Shown: one piece after another, positions 52,007 to 62,443 of the stretch
Layout of the letters: each line of letters starts with the position of its first letter
Numbering within the stretch: the first letter of the stretch is position 1
Assembly: GCF_016908465.1 (NCBI RefSeq)
Contig: NZ_JAFBDY010000004.1
Coordinates: 124,001-188,000 of the forward strand
DNA: 64,000 nucleotides
From: Lysinibacillus composti
Lineage (GTDB): Bacteria > Bacillota > Bacilli > Bacillales_A > Planococcaceae
Reading direction: 5' to 3'
Notes under the pieces: model-generated
The model's database searches: none
What the model saw: only the letters and a program-made list of their open reading frames with translations
Told to the model about the DNA's origin: nothing
Position numbers and translations under genes: made by a program

Positions 52007-53158
52007 ATGTCAGTAATTGATTTATTGAATGAAACGTTACAGAGTAAATGGAATTTTGAAAGAACAATGAAAATCCAAGATGAGATGATTCCTGCAATGC
52101 TTGAAGGGAAAGATATTGTGGCAGAATCTCCAACTGGATCAGGAAAAACATTAGCATATGTTCTACCAATTTTAAATAAAGTGGATGGTAGTAAAAAGAA
52201 AACACAAGCGCTAATTGTTGCCCCTTCTCAAGAACTTGCAATGCAGATTGTTGAAGTTATCCGTGAATGGATTGTTGGAACGGATATTACGGTACAACAA
52301 TTAATTGGTGGTGCCAATTCAGCTCGCCAAATTGAAAAATTAAAGAAAAAGCCAACGATTGTCGTAGGGACACCCGGGCGATTAAACGAACTTGCTCGTT
52401 CAAATAAATTAAAGCTTAAAGAAATCGATATTGTTGTATTAGATGAATGCGATCAATTACTAAGTCGTGAATATCGAGTTGTTATTAAGTCCTTTATTGA
52501 AGGTGCTGCATACGGTCGTCAAGTGGTTGTTGTTTCTGCAACAATTACAGATGAAATAAAACTGGTGGCGAGTCGAATGATGTTTGAACCGGTTCATATT
52601 GAAATTAAACCAGAAGATATGGTAGAGGTAGGTAAGGTCGTTCATTCCTTCATTAAAGTAGACGAACGAGATAAAACAGATATGCTAAGACGACTTGCAA
52701 GTATTGAAGGCGTGCGCGGTCTAGCATTCGTCAATAATATTGACCAAGTATTAATGAAAGAAACAAAACTTAAATATAAAGATGCAAAAGTTGTAACCTT
52801 ACATTCAGATATGAAAAAAGAGGAACGAAAAAAATCACTTGATGACTTTAGAAAAGGTGAAGCTCGTATATTAATTGCTACGGATATTGCAGCTCGTGGT
52901 TTGGATATTGAAGGTCTTACGCATGTTATTCATGTGGATGTTCCTCACACAATTGAACAATATACACACCGCTCTGGTCGTACAGGTCGTGCGGGCGCAG
53001 ATGGTGAAGTATTGACATTACTTGCATATAAAGATGAGAAAACGTATAAAAAGTTACTCCGTGAACTAGAGAAAAAACCTGTTCAAAAGATTTGGTTTAA
53101 AGGAGAAATTGTTGAAGGGAATTCCAAAACTGTAGCTAGTAAAGGAGGAAATAAATAA
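52007..53158 (+). CDS. DEAD-box RNA helicase (YfmL-like)
   Basis: 383 residues, the two RecA-like domains without extra tail. Walker A is PTGSGKT (near residue 44), motif II is DECD in place of DEAD, motif III is SAT and motif VI is HRSGRTGRAG. It unwinds RNA, probably in ribosome assembly as YfmL does in B. subtilis. The ATG at 52007 is eight bases after AAAGGTGG. It overlaps the next start as TAATG. Confidence 0.92.
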   Translation: MSVIDLLNETLQSKWNFERTMKIQDEMIPAMLEGKDIVAESPTGSGKTLAYVLPILNKVDGSKKKTQALIVAPSQELAMQIVEVIREWIVGTDITVQQLIGGANSARQIEKLKKKPTIVVGTPGRLNELARSNKLKLKEIDIVVLDECDQLLSREYRVVIKSFIEGAAYGRQVVVVSATITDEIKLVASRMMFEPVHIEIKPEDMVEVGKVVHSFIKVDERDKTDMLRRLASIEGVRGLAFVNNIDQVLMKETKLKYKDAKVVTLHSDMKKEERKKSLDDFRKGEARILIATDIAARGLDIEGLTHVIHVDVPHTIEQYTHRSGRTGRAGADGEVLTLLAYKDEKTYKKLLRELEKKPVQKIWFKGEIVEGNSKTVASKGGNK

Positions 53159-54387
53159 TGACTTTTGAAGAAAAGTTAGAACAATACGCTGAGCTTGCCG
53201 TTAAAGTTGGCGTTAATATTCAACAAGGTCAATACTTATTAATAAACACTTCAACAGATGCATTAGATTTTGCTCGTATCGTAGTAAAAAAAGCGTATGA
53301 AGCAGGTGCTGGAAAAGTTCACGTAAATTTAACTGATCCAACGATTTCCCGTGCATTTTATGAACACGGTGCAGAAGAAGAATTTAGTAAGTACCCAAAG
53401 TGGATTGTTGCACAGCGTGATGAATTGATTGAACGTAAAGGCGCCCTTTTATGGATTGATGCAGAGGATCCGGATCTACTTGCTGGTATTCCAGTTAGCC
53501 GTTTATCTGCACAGCAAAAGGCAGCAGGAAGTGCGTTAGTTAATTATCGTAAAGCGGTCATGAATGATGATATAGCATGGTCTATTATAGCGGTTCCATC
53601 ACCAAAGTGGGCAGCAAAGGTATTTCCAAATCTACCTCAAAATGAACAAATGGATGCTTTATGGGATGCAATCTTTAAAACAGTTCGCATTGGTGAGGGA
53701 GATGCAGTTGAAAACTGGCGTAAACATGTGGCAAATCTAGAAGACCGTGCAGCTCAATTAAATAGTAAAAAATTCGCGAAATTACATTATAAGGCACCAG
53801 GTACTGATTTAACAATTGAGTTACCTGAAAAGCATATTTGGTTAACAGGTGGTAGCAAGGCTCCAGATGGAACAACATTCATTGCCAATATGCCAACAGA
53901 GGAAGTCTATACACTTCCATTAAAATATGGAGTAAATGGCTATGTTAGCAATACGAAACCTTTAGCTTATCAAGGAAACATTATTGATCAGTTTACACTT
54001 ACGTTTGAAAAAGGGAAAATTGTTAAAGCAGAAGCTGAAGTAGGAAATGATTTATTACAAGAACTCATTACCGCAGATGAAGGCTCAGCATTTTTAGGAG
54101 AGGTTGCATTAGTCCCACACGAATCTCCAATTTCATCTTCTGGAATTCTTTATTACAACACATTGTTTGATGAGAATGCTTCAAACCATTTAGCCATTGG
54201 GGAAGCATATCCTACTTGTTTCGAAGGTGGCCGTGAATTATCAGAAGGACAACTAGAATCACTAGGAATTAACACATCCATTACCCACGAAGATTTCATG
54301 ATCGGCGGGCCTGAAATGGATATTGACGGGATTTTACCTGATGGCACAGAAGTTCCAATCTTCCGTAAGGGTAGTTGGGCTTTCTAA
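53158..54387 (+). CDS. ampS: Aminopeptidase T/S (M29 family)
   Basis: 409 residues of metalloaminopeptidase family M29, which removes N-terminal amino acids. Family segments: AVKVGVNIQQGQYLLINTST, IDAEDPDLLAGIP, and the metal-binding GEVALVPHESPIS, LYYNTLFDENASNHLAIGEA and HEDFMIGGPEMDIDG. The ATG shares one base with the helicase stop and uses the AAAGGAGG at the end of that gene, so the two are coupled. Function as a general peptide-recycling enzyme is likely. Confidence 0.94.
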   Translation: MTFEEKLEQYAELAVKVGVNIQQGQYLLINTSTDALDFARIVVKKAYEAGAGKVHVNLTDPTISRAFYEHGAEEEFSKYPKWIVAQRDELIERKGALLWIDAEDPDLLAGIPVSRLSAQQKAAGSALVNYRKAVMNDDIAWSIIAVPSPKWAAKVFPNLPQNEQMDALWDAIFKTVRIGEGDAVENWRKHVANLEDRAAQLNSKKFAKLHYKAPGTDLTIELPEKHIWLTGGSKAPDGTTFIANMPTEEVYTLPLKYGVNGYVSNTKPLAYQGNIIDQFTLTFEKGKIVKAEAEVGNDLLQELITADEGSAFLGEVALVPHESPISSSGILYYNTLFDENASNHLAIGEAYPTCFEGGRELSEGQLESLGINTSITHEDFMIGGPEMDIDGILPDGTEVPIFRKGSWAF

Positions 54388-54421
54388 GCCAAGATCGATA
54401 ACATAAGAGAATATATACCAC

Positions 54422-54476
54422 AAAAGACTATTTTTAACGAATGTTTGTTCGTAGAAAATGGTCTTTTTTTATTTAA
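54422..54476 (+). terminator. Terminator after ampS
   Basis: An outer stem AAAGACTATTTT with GAAAATGGTCTTT (one G-T pair) and an inner ACGAA/TTCGT stem, then seven T. Confidence 0.85.
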
Positions 54477-54521
54477 TCATGTTACAATATATCTATCTAT
54501 TAAGATGGAGGTCGAACTTAG

Positions 54522-55697
54522 ATGAAGATTTTTCATACTGCAGATTGGCATTTAGGAAAGCTTGTACAAGGGGTCTACATGACGGAGGACCAACGAATTG
54601 TGTTACAGCAATTTTTAGATGCAATTGATGAAGAAAAGCCAGATGTTGTAATTATTGCGGGTGACTTATATGACCGCGCACTGCCTCCTGTCGAAGCTGT
54701 TGATTTACTAGATGATTTACTTGCGGAAATCGTTATAAAACGCAAAGTACCGGTATTAAGTATTGCAGGAAACCACGATAGTCCAACACGACTTCAGTTC
54801 GGTAGTAAGTTGATGAGGGAAAGTGGCTTGCACATTGCAGGGGATTTAAATAAGGACATTAAAACCGTTGTATTACAAGACGAGTTTGGAGAAGTGAATT
54901 TTTATCTGGTACCCTTTGCTGAACCATCAACTGTGAAACACATCTTTGAAGATCCATCCATCTCTACGTACGATGAAGCAATGAAAAAAATAATCGATGT
55001 AATTGAAGAGAATATGGACAAGTTAAAAAGACATGTCATGATTTCACACGCATTTGTTACACCTCATGGAGAAATAGAAGAAAATACAAGTGATTCTGAA
55101 CGTCCACTTGCAATTGGTGGGACAGAATGTGTAAGTGCGGAATATTTTCACCCATTTCATTACACAGCATTAGGGCACTTACATAAAGCCCATTATGTAT
55201 TAAATGAAACGATTCGCTATTCAGGATCTCCATTAAAATACTCTTCTTCTGAAGCGACTCATGAAAAAGGATTTTTAATTGTTGACTTAGATAAAGACGG
55301 ACAAGCAACCATTACAAAGCGTGCATTCATCCCGAGAAGAGACATAAGAATTGTGGAAGGAACAATTCAAGAAATTTTGAGACATCCTCAAAGTGAGGAC
55401 TATGTTTTTGTGCAACTGACTGACTTAACGCCAGTAGTGGGTGCGATGGAGCAAATTCGTACAGTTTATCCGAATGCCATGCATGTTGAACGTAAATCAT
55501 TACCACGACTTGAGGAAACTGTAGAGGGGCATGCAGTTCGAAGAGAACAAATGGATGATATGAGTCTATTCAAAGCATTCCATAATGAAATTCTAGGTGC
55601 TGAGCCTAATGAAATTTCGGTTCAATTATTTGAAGAAATTTTACAAGAAATGTTAAACGAAGAACGTGAAAGTAAAGTGACGGTGATGAATCGATGA
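54522..55697 (+). CDS. sbcD: SbcD, exonuclease subunit D (Mre11-like)
   Basis: 391 residues. The metallophosphoesterase motifs are clear: HTADWHLGK, IIAGDLYDR, AGNHDSP and ALGHLHKAH. With SbcC it forms the SMC-like nuclease that cuts DNA hairpins and protein-blocked ends. The gene opens a two-gene operon. Its stop overlaps the sbcC start by four bases (ATGA), which couples production of the subunits. Confidence 0.97.
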   Translation: MKIFHTADWHLGKLVQGVYMTEDQRIVLQQFLDAIDEEKPDVVIIAGDLYDRALPPVEAVDLLDDLLAEIVIKRKVPVLSIAGNHDSPTRLQFGSKLMRESGLHIAGDLNKDIKTVVLQDEFGEVNFYLVPFAEPSTVKHIFEDPSISTYDEAMKKIIDVIEENMDKLKRHVMISHAFVTPHGEIEENTSDSERPLAIGGTECVSAEYFHPFHYTALGHLHKAHYVLNETIRYSGSPLKYSSSEATHEKGFLIVDLDKDGQATITKRAFIPRRDIRIVEGTIQEILRHPQSEDYVFVQLTDLTPVVGAMEQIRTVYPNAMHVERKSLPRLEETVEGHAVRREQMDDMSLFKAFHNEILGAEPNEISVQLFEEILQEMLNEERESKVTVMNR

Positions 55698-58600
55698 AAC
55701 CAATCAAATTAACAATGAGAGCGTTTGGTCCATATAAAAACGAAGAGGTTATAGATTTTACAAAGTTACAAGACCATCGACTTTTTGTTATTTCTGGTTC
55801 AACTGGTGCCGGAAAGACAACCATCTTTGATGGGATTTGTTTTGCCTTATATGGCTATGGAAGTGGACAAGATCGTAAAGATACCAAAATGCTCAGAAGT
55901 GATTTTGCCGATGATCAAGTTCATACAGCAGTGGAGCTGATTTTTGAGATTCACGGTCGACATTACCGAGTATTACGACAATTACCACATGTAAAAGAAG
56001 GTAGAAAATCAGCAACAGGGGAAAAATATGAGTTCTTTGAAATAGTCTCTGATAATCAAGAAGTACCTGTTGTGGAACGTCAAAAAGTAACAGATATCAA
56101 TCAAAAGCTTGAGGAAATCATTGGTTTAACATACGACCAATTCAGTCAAATCGTTATGTTACCACAAGGTGAGTTTCGAAAACTATTAACTTCTCAATCT
56201 GATAACAAAGAAGAAATCTTACGAAAAATCTTTAAAACGAATCGCTACGGAGAAATGACGAAGAAATTAGAGGAAAAAAAACGTCAGGCTGAGGAAAAAC
56301 TCAATGAAGCAAAAATATTAAAAAATACTTATATCGGTCAATTATCAGGTGTCCTTCCTAAGCGTGACGATTCATATCTGTTTACATTACTAGAGCAAAA
56401 CGGTAATATTTTTCAAATTCAAGATGCCCTACAAGAAGAGTTTGTGTATTATCAGCAAAAAGTAAAGGATGATCAAAAGAAATATCAAGAGTCCTTCGAT
56501 CAGTTTCAGGAGAGACAAAAATTATATGTAGCGGATAAGACGTTTAATGAACGTATCGAGGCACATGAAAAGAAGATTGAGAAGTTACAACAATTAGAGC
56601 AACAAAAAACGTATTTTGAGAACTTGAAAACACAATATGATGAGGCCATCCGGGCAAGTCAAATAAAACCTTTAAATGACCAATGTATCTCGCTATCTCA
56701 AACGAAAATAAAAGAACAAGAAAAACTGCAAGAGGTAACACGTCAATTTGAGGCTACTAAGGATTCCCTTCAAAAGATTTACAAGGAGTTTATCCTTGAA
56801 GAGCAAAAGCAAACTGAACGAGATGAAGCCTTTAAACGTGTAATGAATCTACAGCAATTACTCCCAGTTTATGAAAAAATGAATCACCAAACAATTCTTG
56901 TGCAAAATTTATATAAAGAAACAGAGCAAGCGTCTTCATCACTTGAGCAGGTGGTAAAATTACTATCAACTAAAAAAGATGAAATTGAGAAAATTGCGTT
57001 CGTTATTGAGCAACTTGAAAAAGAAGTTGACCAACTTGATGAGGCGAAAGAGCAGCAAATTCATTTACGTGAAATTATGAATATGTATAAACAATATCAT
57101 AACTTAAATGGACAAGTGCTTAATTTAAAGAATGAATGTGAGTTTGTTACTAAACAATATCAAGTAGCCAAAGAAGATTACGAACTTGAGGAAAATAGAT
57201 GGATCAATAATCAAGCGGCAATACTTGCGACAAAGCTTTTGCCAGGTAGTCCATGTCCTGTGTGTGGTAGTACAGATCACAATGTTACCCATGGTGAAAT
57301 AAATGACATGATAGATGAAAAAGAGTTAAAAAGATTGAAAACCATTTACTCAGAAGCACAACAAAGGAAATCTACTGCAGAAGCAAATTTACTTGCTATT
57401 ACAAATCAACTCAATCAATGTTTAATTGAACTTAACCAATTGGAAGCAACAATTGAACAACAAGAAGAATTGACTAACCGATTTAACGAAATCAATGAGC
57501 TTGTACAACGATTGCAAGTAGGGAAAGAAAAGCTTGTAAAAAATAAAAATCAAATAAAACAATTACAACAAGACAGTAATCAACTTGAGCAACAAAGAAA
57601 GCATTTAGAAGAACATGAACGCCAAATAAAAGAGCAATTCCTTAAGGAAAATACAGTATTAGAGCAACAACGAAATGCGATACCAGAAGAATTTCAACAT
57701 TTATCGCAATTACAGCAGGCACTCGCTACTGCGGAATCGTTTAAAAACCAACTTCAAATGGCTTGGGAACATGTTCAAAAACAATATCAACATGTACAAA
57801 ATTTAGTTGCAAAAACAGAAGAATCCCTCAGATATCAAACAGACTTAGTTAAGCAATCTGAAGCTAACTTAGAAAGTGCGAAAGAACAATTTAGAACTGC
57901 TTTAAATGCAGCAGGTTTTGAAAATTATCAGCATTTTAAGGAGGCTATTCGTTCAGAAAAAGAACAACAGCAACTCCAACAACAATATATGAATTTTACA
58001 ACTGAGCTCCATTCCTTAACAAGTCAGATTAAAGAGGAAGCAGAACATCTAAAAGGCAAAGAGAAAGTAGATTTAACCGAAGCAGAAAGATTATTAGAAG
58101 AATTAAAAGTAGCTTATGAGGAAGCGCAAAAAACTTTAAATTTAACGGAGACTTATGAACGAAACTGTATCGACTTTTCTGAAAAACTCGATCGTATTGC
58201 AGAAGAAATTTTCCAACTGGAAGAAGTATCTAATCAAATTGTCGATCTTTATAATCTATTACGTGGTCAAAACGGGAAAAAGGTGTCATTCGAGCGCTAT
58301 GTTCAAATGGGTTATTTAGAACAAATTACAGAAGCGGCAAACATTCGGTTGAGAAATTTATCTAATGGACAATATTATTTACAATGCTCAGACAGACAAG
58401 AATCACATGGTCGACAAAGTGGATTAAGTTTAGATGTCTATGATTCATATACAGGCCAATCACGTGACGTCAAATCATTATCAGGTGGGGAGAAATTTAA
58501 CGCATCCTTATGCTTAGCGTTAGGGATGGCAGATGTCATTCAAAGCTTCCAAGGAAGTGTACGAATTGATACGATGTTTATCGATGAAGGATTTGGGTCC

Positions 58601-58774
58601 CTTGACGAAGAATCGTTAATGAAAGCAATTGATACATTAATTGATTTACAAAAGTCTGGTCGAATGATTGGAGTTATTTCGCATGTTGCGGAGTTAAAAG
58701 CGGCTATGCCTGCAATTCTTCAAGTAGAAAAATCAAAAGAAGGATATAGTAAAACTTCTATTTTTGTTAAGTAA
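55694..58774 (+). CDS. sbcC: SbcC, exonuclease subunit C (Rad50-like ATPase)
   Basis: 1026 residues. Walker A is SGSTGAGKTTIFDG at about 34-47, then a Q-loop region VMLPQGEF. Two long coiled coils flank a zinc hook CPVC at residues 521-524. The ABC signature LSGGEKFNASL and Walker B TMFIDEGFGSLDE lie near the C-terminus. It is the ATPase partner of SbcD. The coiled-coil arms are complete. Confidence 0.97.
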   Translation: MKPIKLTMRAFGPYKNEEVIDFTKLQDHRLFVISGSTGAGKTTIFDGICFALYGYGSGQDRKDTKMLRSDFADDQVHTAVELIFEIHGRHYRVLRQLPHVKEGRKSATGEKYEFFEIVSDNQEVPVVERQKVTDINQKLEEIIGLTYDQFSQIVMLPQGEFRKLLTSQSDNKEEILRKIFKTNRYGEMTKKLEEKKRQAEEKLNEAKILKNTYIGQLSGVLPKRDDSYLFTLLEQNGNIFQIQDALQEEFVYYQQKVKDDQKKYQESFDQFQERQKLYVADKTFNERIEAHEKKIEKLQQLEQQKTYFENLKTQYDEAIRASQIKPLNDQCISLSQTKIKEQEKLQEVTRQFEATKDSLQKIYKEFILEEQKQTERDEAFKRVMNLQQLLPVYEKMNHQTILVQNLYKETEQASSSLEQVVKLLSTKKDEIEKIAFVIEQLEKEVDQLDEAKEQQIHLREIMNMYKQYHNLNGQVLNLKNECEFVTKQYQVAKEDYELEENRWINNQAAILATKLLPGSPCPVCGSTDHNVTHGEINDMIDEKELKRLKTIYSEAQQRKSTAEANLLAITNQLNQCLIELNQLEATIEQQEELTNRFNEINELVQRLQVGKEKLVKNKNQIKQLQQDSNQLEQQRKHLEEHERQIKEQFLKENTVLEQQRNAIPEEFQHLSQLQQALATAESFKNQLQMAWEHVQKQYQHVQNLVAKTEESLRYQTDLVKQSEANLESAKEQFRTALNAAGFENYQHFKEAIRSEKEQQQLQQQYMNFTTELHSLTSQIKEEAEHLKGKEKVDLTEAERLLEELKVAYEEAQKTLNLTETYERNCIDFSEKLDRIAEEIFQLEEVSNQIVDLYNLLRGQNGKKVSFERYVQMGYLEQITEAANIRLRNLSNGQYYLQCSDRQESHGRQSGLSLDVYDSYTGQSRDVKSLSGGEKFNASLCLALGMADVIQSFQGSVRIDTMFIDEGFGSLDEESLMKAIDTLIDLQKSGRMIGVISHVAELKAAMPAILQVEKSKEGYSKTSIFVK

Positions 58775-58789
58775 AATCATGATACTGAT

Positions 58790-58828
58790 TTTGCCGTTCA
58801 TCGTTTGGATGAGCGGCATTTTACTTAG
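58790..58828 (+). terminator. Hairpin after sbcDC
   Basis: GCCG-TCATC pairs with GATGA-CGGC (one or two mismatches), followed by ATTTTACTT. A modest terminator. Confidence 0.65.
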
Positions 58829-58989
58829 AAGTAAAACAAGATTTGGTGGTCAAAGCCCTGATGAAGTTCAATTTCAGACAAGGCAAAGACAATTTTGAAC
58901 TTCATAACCCTCTTGAACCTCAATTCCACTTCATCGCTTTACACAATTCTAAAGTTGTTAGTAAGTTGAACAACTAAAACGTTAACAAT
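58829..58989. other. Intergenic region with an 11-bp inverted repeat
   Basis: ATGAAGTTCAA (58861-58871) pairs with TTGAACTTCAT (58895-58905). A further TTCATC-type copy follows near 58930. No ORF. Function unknown. Confidence 0.5.
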
Positions 58990-58990
58990 T

Positions 58991-59020
58991 AAAAAAGTAT
59001 GCGAATTCTTTTCGCATACC
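58991..59020 (-). terminator. Terminator of the DUF4870 operon
   Basis: A 9-bp stem GTATGCGAA/TTCGCATAC followed on the minus strand by six T. Confidence 0.9.
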
Positions 59021-59050
59021 TTAATAAATTCTATATTAGGGGCTTCTTAA

Positions 59051-59182
59051 TTAGTTGTAATATTTATTATGATGACTTGTATTATTTTTAGCAGCCTTTC
59101 GACTATTCAAAGCGTCTTTTACGATTGGGTAAACTATTGGGGCTATTTTAATTAAAGTTTTAACGACCTTTCCAAATTTCAT
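59051..59182 (-). CDS. 43-residue basic protein
   Basis: Starts ATG 59182 with AAAGGAGTG eight bases upstream. The product begins MKFGKVVKTLIKIAPIVYPI and then has a basic, polar tail (KDALNSRKAAKNN, HHNKYYN). One amphipathic or membrane-surface helix is likely. It is the second gene of an operon with a DUF4870 protein, 57 bases upstream. I do not know its function. Too short for standard ORF cut-offs. Confidence 0.72.
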   Translation of the reverse strand: MKFGKVVKTLIKIAPIVYPIVKDALNSRKAAKNNTSHHNKYYN

Positions 59183-59239
59183 AGTGGATTCACTCCTTTA
59201 ATTGACAGTAACTATTCATTTGTTTACTATTCCCTACTT

Positions 59240-59578
59240 TTACGAAATTAACTCCCGTCGAAATACTCGAACTGCTTGAAAGATGTTCCAGGCAGTTATA
59301 ATAATCGTGATTGCAAAGTATATTAGAGTTGAAATGATTATACTAATGAATATAAAGTCACCATTGTCCATACTGGCAGTAAAGGAAAATACAATAATTA
59401 GAACACCGTAAAAGAGGCCTAGTATGGTAGGGATTGAATGTGATATTAGGGCACGTTTTGCATGAAATTTTACTTCTTGGTCTTTCGTGACAAAATACAA
59501 AATTAAAGGAAGTAAGAAAGGCGCAAAAAAAATACTTAGGTAGCTGATAGCAGAAATGACCTTAGATTGCTGTTCCAA
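59240..59578 (-). CDS. DUF4870 family membrane protein
   Basis: 112 residues with three hydrophobic helices. The pattern ISYLSIFFAPFLLPLILYFVT, DQEVKFHAKRALISH and ITAWNIFQAVRVFRRE fits DUF4870. No reaction is known. The ATG at 59578 has GGAGGGA upstream. It is co-transcribed with the 43-residue protein. Confidence 0.85.
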   Translation of the reverse strand: MEQQSKVISAISYLSIFFAPFLLPLILYFVTKDQEVKFHAKRALISHSIPTILGLFYGVLIIVFSFTASMDNGDFIFISIIISTLIYFAITIIITAWNIFQAVRVFRRELIS

Positions 59579-59711
59579 AAAAATCCCTCCTTTTTAACGA
59601 ATGGGTATTTTGAATATTTGTGGTTCATAAGATAATATTTTTAATCTTGTTGAAAAATATTAGAAGTTTGATAAAATAAAAGCGTTCTAACAATAAATAA
59701 TGATGTATCAA

Positions 59712-59803
59712 CCACAAGGGGAGCTGATGAAGTCAGCTGAGATTGTGCACGAATTGCACTAACTCTTTGAACCTGTAAGTTAACACTTGCGTAGGGATTG
59801 TGG
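59712..59803 (+). ncRNA. TPP riboswitch 3, upstream of thiT
   Basis: THI-element blocks GGGGAGCTG, CAGCTGAGAT, CTCTTTGAACCTG and TTGCGTAGGGATTG, with P1 CCACAA (59712-59717)/TTGTGG (59798-59803). The single aptamer controls one gene. Confidence 0.95.
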
Positions 59804-59818
59804 ATAGAAACCGACTCC

Positions 59819-59860
59819 AAATGGCGTCAGGCTCTGTCCTGGTGCCATTTATTTTTTTCT
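59819..59860 (+). terminator. Terminator of TPP riboswitch 3
   Basis: A long stem AAATGGC..CAGG with CCTGG.GCCATTT (one bulge) and a seven-T run. Confidence 0.93.
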
Positions 59861-60002
59861 AAAAAAAATATATGGATGAAACGTTTTTGGACAAGATAGG
59901 GTGTAGAGTATCCCAATGTACAAAAACAATCATCAGGTATAGCGGTTATTTTCTATTCCTTCTCATAAGTTCTACATCAGAATAATAGAGAGGAGAGTTG
60001 TT

Positions 60003-60563
60003 ATGAACAACAATAAAAGACTTTTAATGCTAGTTGAGATTGCCATTTTTGCTGCAATTGGTCTGATTTTAGACAAATTAACTTTGTCTCTATGGGCACA
60101 AGGTGGTTCCATTAGCCTTGTCATGTTACCAATCATTTTAATGGCCTTTCGTTGGGGACTATCGTCTGGTCTAATGACAGGGTTACTCATCGGTGTTTTA
60201 CAAATGATTTTTGGTGGCTACATTTTACATTGGGCACAGGCACTATTGGATTATGTAGTAGCATTTTCTGTAGTTGGTTTTGCAGCAATCGTTCGTAAGC
60301 AAATTTTAGAAGCTGCAAGGGAAGTAAATAAGACGAAAATTAGTGTATATATTGTCATTGGTACTTTAATCGGTGGTTTTTTACGCTACTTAGCTCATAC
60401 AATTGGTGGCGTTATATTCTTCGCAGAATATGCAGGAGATCAAAATGTTTGGATATATTCCATTGTCTATAATGCCTCTTACATGTTACCTGCAACTATT
60501 ATTACAGCAGTAGTAGGTGCGCTGATCTTTAGTGCTGCACCACGTCTTTTAAAAACAAATTAA
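60003..60563 (+). CDS. thiT: ThiT (YuaJ), S-component of the ECF thiamine transporter
   Basis: 186 residues, six membrane helices. The binding-site region WAQGGSISLVMLPIILMAFRWG with its GGSISL loop and the later FLRYLAHTIGGVIFFA, with conserved aromatic and histidine residues, identify ThiT, which binds thiamine for the shared EcfAA'T module (encoded elsewhere). The ATG at 60003 has GAGAGGAGAG upstream. TPP control agrees. Confidence 0.96.
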   Translation: MNNNKRLLMLVEIAIFAAIGLILDKLTLSLWAQGGSISLVMLPIILMAFRWGLSSGLMTGLLIGVLQMIFGGYILHWAQALLDYVVAFSVVGFAAIVRKQILEAAREVNKTKISVYIVIGTLIGGFLRYLAHTIGGVIFFAEYAGDQNVWIYSIVYNASYMLPATIITAVVGALIFSAAPRLLKTN

Positions 60564-60626
60564 ATAACTTTTGTTAAACGTATTTCCACTATATAAATAA
60601 ATTAACTTTTACGGTTTCCAATCGTA

Positions 60627-60664
60627 AAGAGACGTCTAAAATTTTCAAGGCGTCTTTTTTTTAT
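60627..60664 (+). terminator. Terminator after thiT
   Basis: A stem AGACG-C with G-CGTCT and a T-run of eight. Confidence 0.82.
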
Positions 60665-60736
60665 TATTTCCAATAATATCAAATTTCATAATCAAAAAAG
60701 GAAATACATACACGAATGTCTAATAAGAACTTGTGA

Positions 60737-61537
<801 letters not shown>

Positions 61538-61556
61538 ATAGATAAATATCCCTAAC

Positions 61557-61600
61557 AAAAAGTCCTGAACGCATAAAAGATGTGTTCAGGACTTTTTCTA
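61557..61600 (+). terminator. Bidirectional terminator after the Met aminopeptidase gene
   Basis: A 14-bp stem AAAAAGTCCTGAAC/GTTCAGGACTTTTT, between convergent genes. Confidence 0.95.
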
Positions 61601-61608
61601 TTCCGAAA

Positions 61609-62328
61609 TTAATTTAGATTACCTTTTTTAATAAAGAAAATACCTACAATTATTACGCCACTTAAAAATAGTGATGCGATTGTTACGAGTAGTTCTTCGA
61701 AACCGTTTGCAACTGCAATTCCAATATAAAACCAAATAAAAACAATTGGAAAGGCAATATCATAATGATGATAACGTAAATGCAATGCGATGGCAGTACC
61801 AAATGTCAATACAATCACAGTCCATAAAGCATTACTTAAGCCGAATGCTTGCCACTGAATTTTGACTAATATGTAGCAAAGGTGAAGAATGAATAAAAAT
61901 ACAGTTCTACTTAAATAAAGAGCAATCGGGATACGTAACGCAATTGATTCTTTGTTTAAAGGATAAGTGAAGTACAAACCAAACAGAGTGATCACTTGTA
62001 AACCGATTAAAAATAGTGATGTGTAATAATGATCATTATGGAAATTGTATAAGGAAGTAATTTGGAATATTACGGTAAGTATAAATAATACTAGCTGTAA
62101 AGTTGAAATTGAATCATGGCGATTCTTGAAGTATTTTATACACCACAACAATAAATAAACAATTATAACCAACCATAACGCAAATACATAAGTTGCAGGT
62201 GTGAATAAAATAGGTAATCGATTAATAATTTCTGGTGTTGTATGGCCATTCAATCCAAACCAAAATGCTTTTATTGTGATGGATGTAACCACAATAATAG
62301 AGACTAATAATGCGATTAATCGACCCAT
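61609..62328 (-). CDS. Polytopic membrane protein, possibly TspO/MBR-like
   Basis: 239 residues from ATG 62328 (GGGGGAG upstream), with seven or eight hydrophobic segments. The piece TPEIINRLPILFTPATYVFA, in which a proline-rich loop precedes a membrane helix and a WLVIIVYLLLWCIKY segment, recalls the tryptophan-rich sensory (TspO) family, but the usual tryptophans are few. The function is unknown. Confidence 0.6.
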   Translation of the reverse strand: MGRLIALLVSIIVVTSITIKAFWFGLNGHTTPEIINRLPILFTPATYVFALWLVIIVYLLLWCIKYFKNRHDSISTLQLVLFILTVIFQITSLYNFHNDHYYTSLFLIGLQVITLFGLYFTYPLNKESIALRIPIALYLSRTVFLFILHLCYILVKIQWQAFGLSNALWTVIVLTFGTAIALHLRYHHYDIAFPIVFIWFYIGIAVANGFEELLVTIASLFLSGVIIVGIFFIKKGNLN

Positions 62329-62443
62329 ATACTTCACTCCCCCCTCTAAAATTATATACATTTAAATAAGATTCAACAACATTTTCCAAAAAGTTATAAA
62401 TTTTTGTAAAATAAAGTTAGAGAGAAAGAGGAGTGGATTACTA

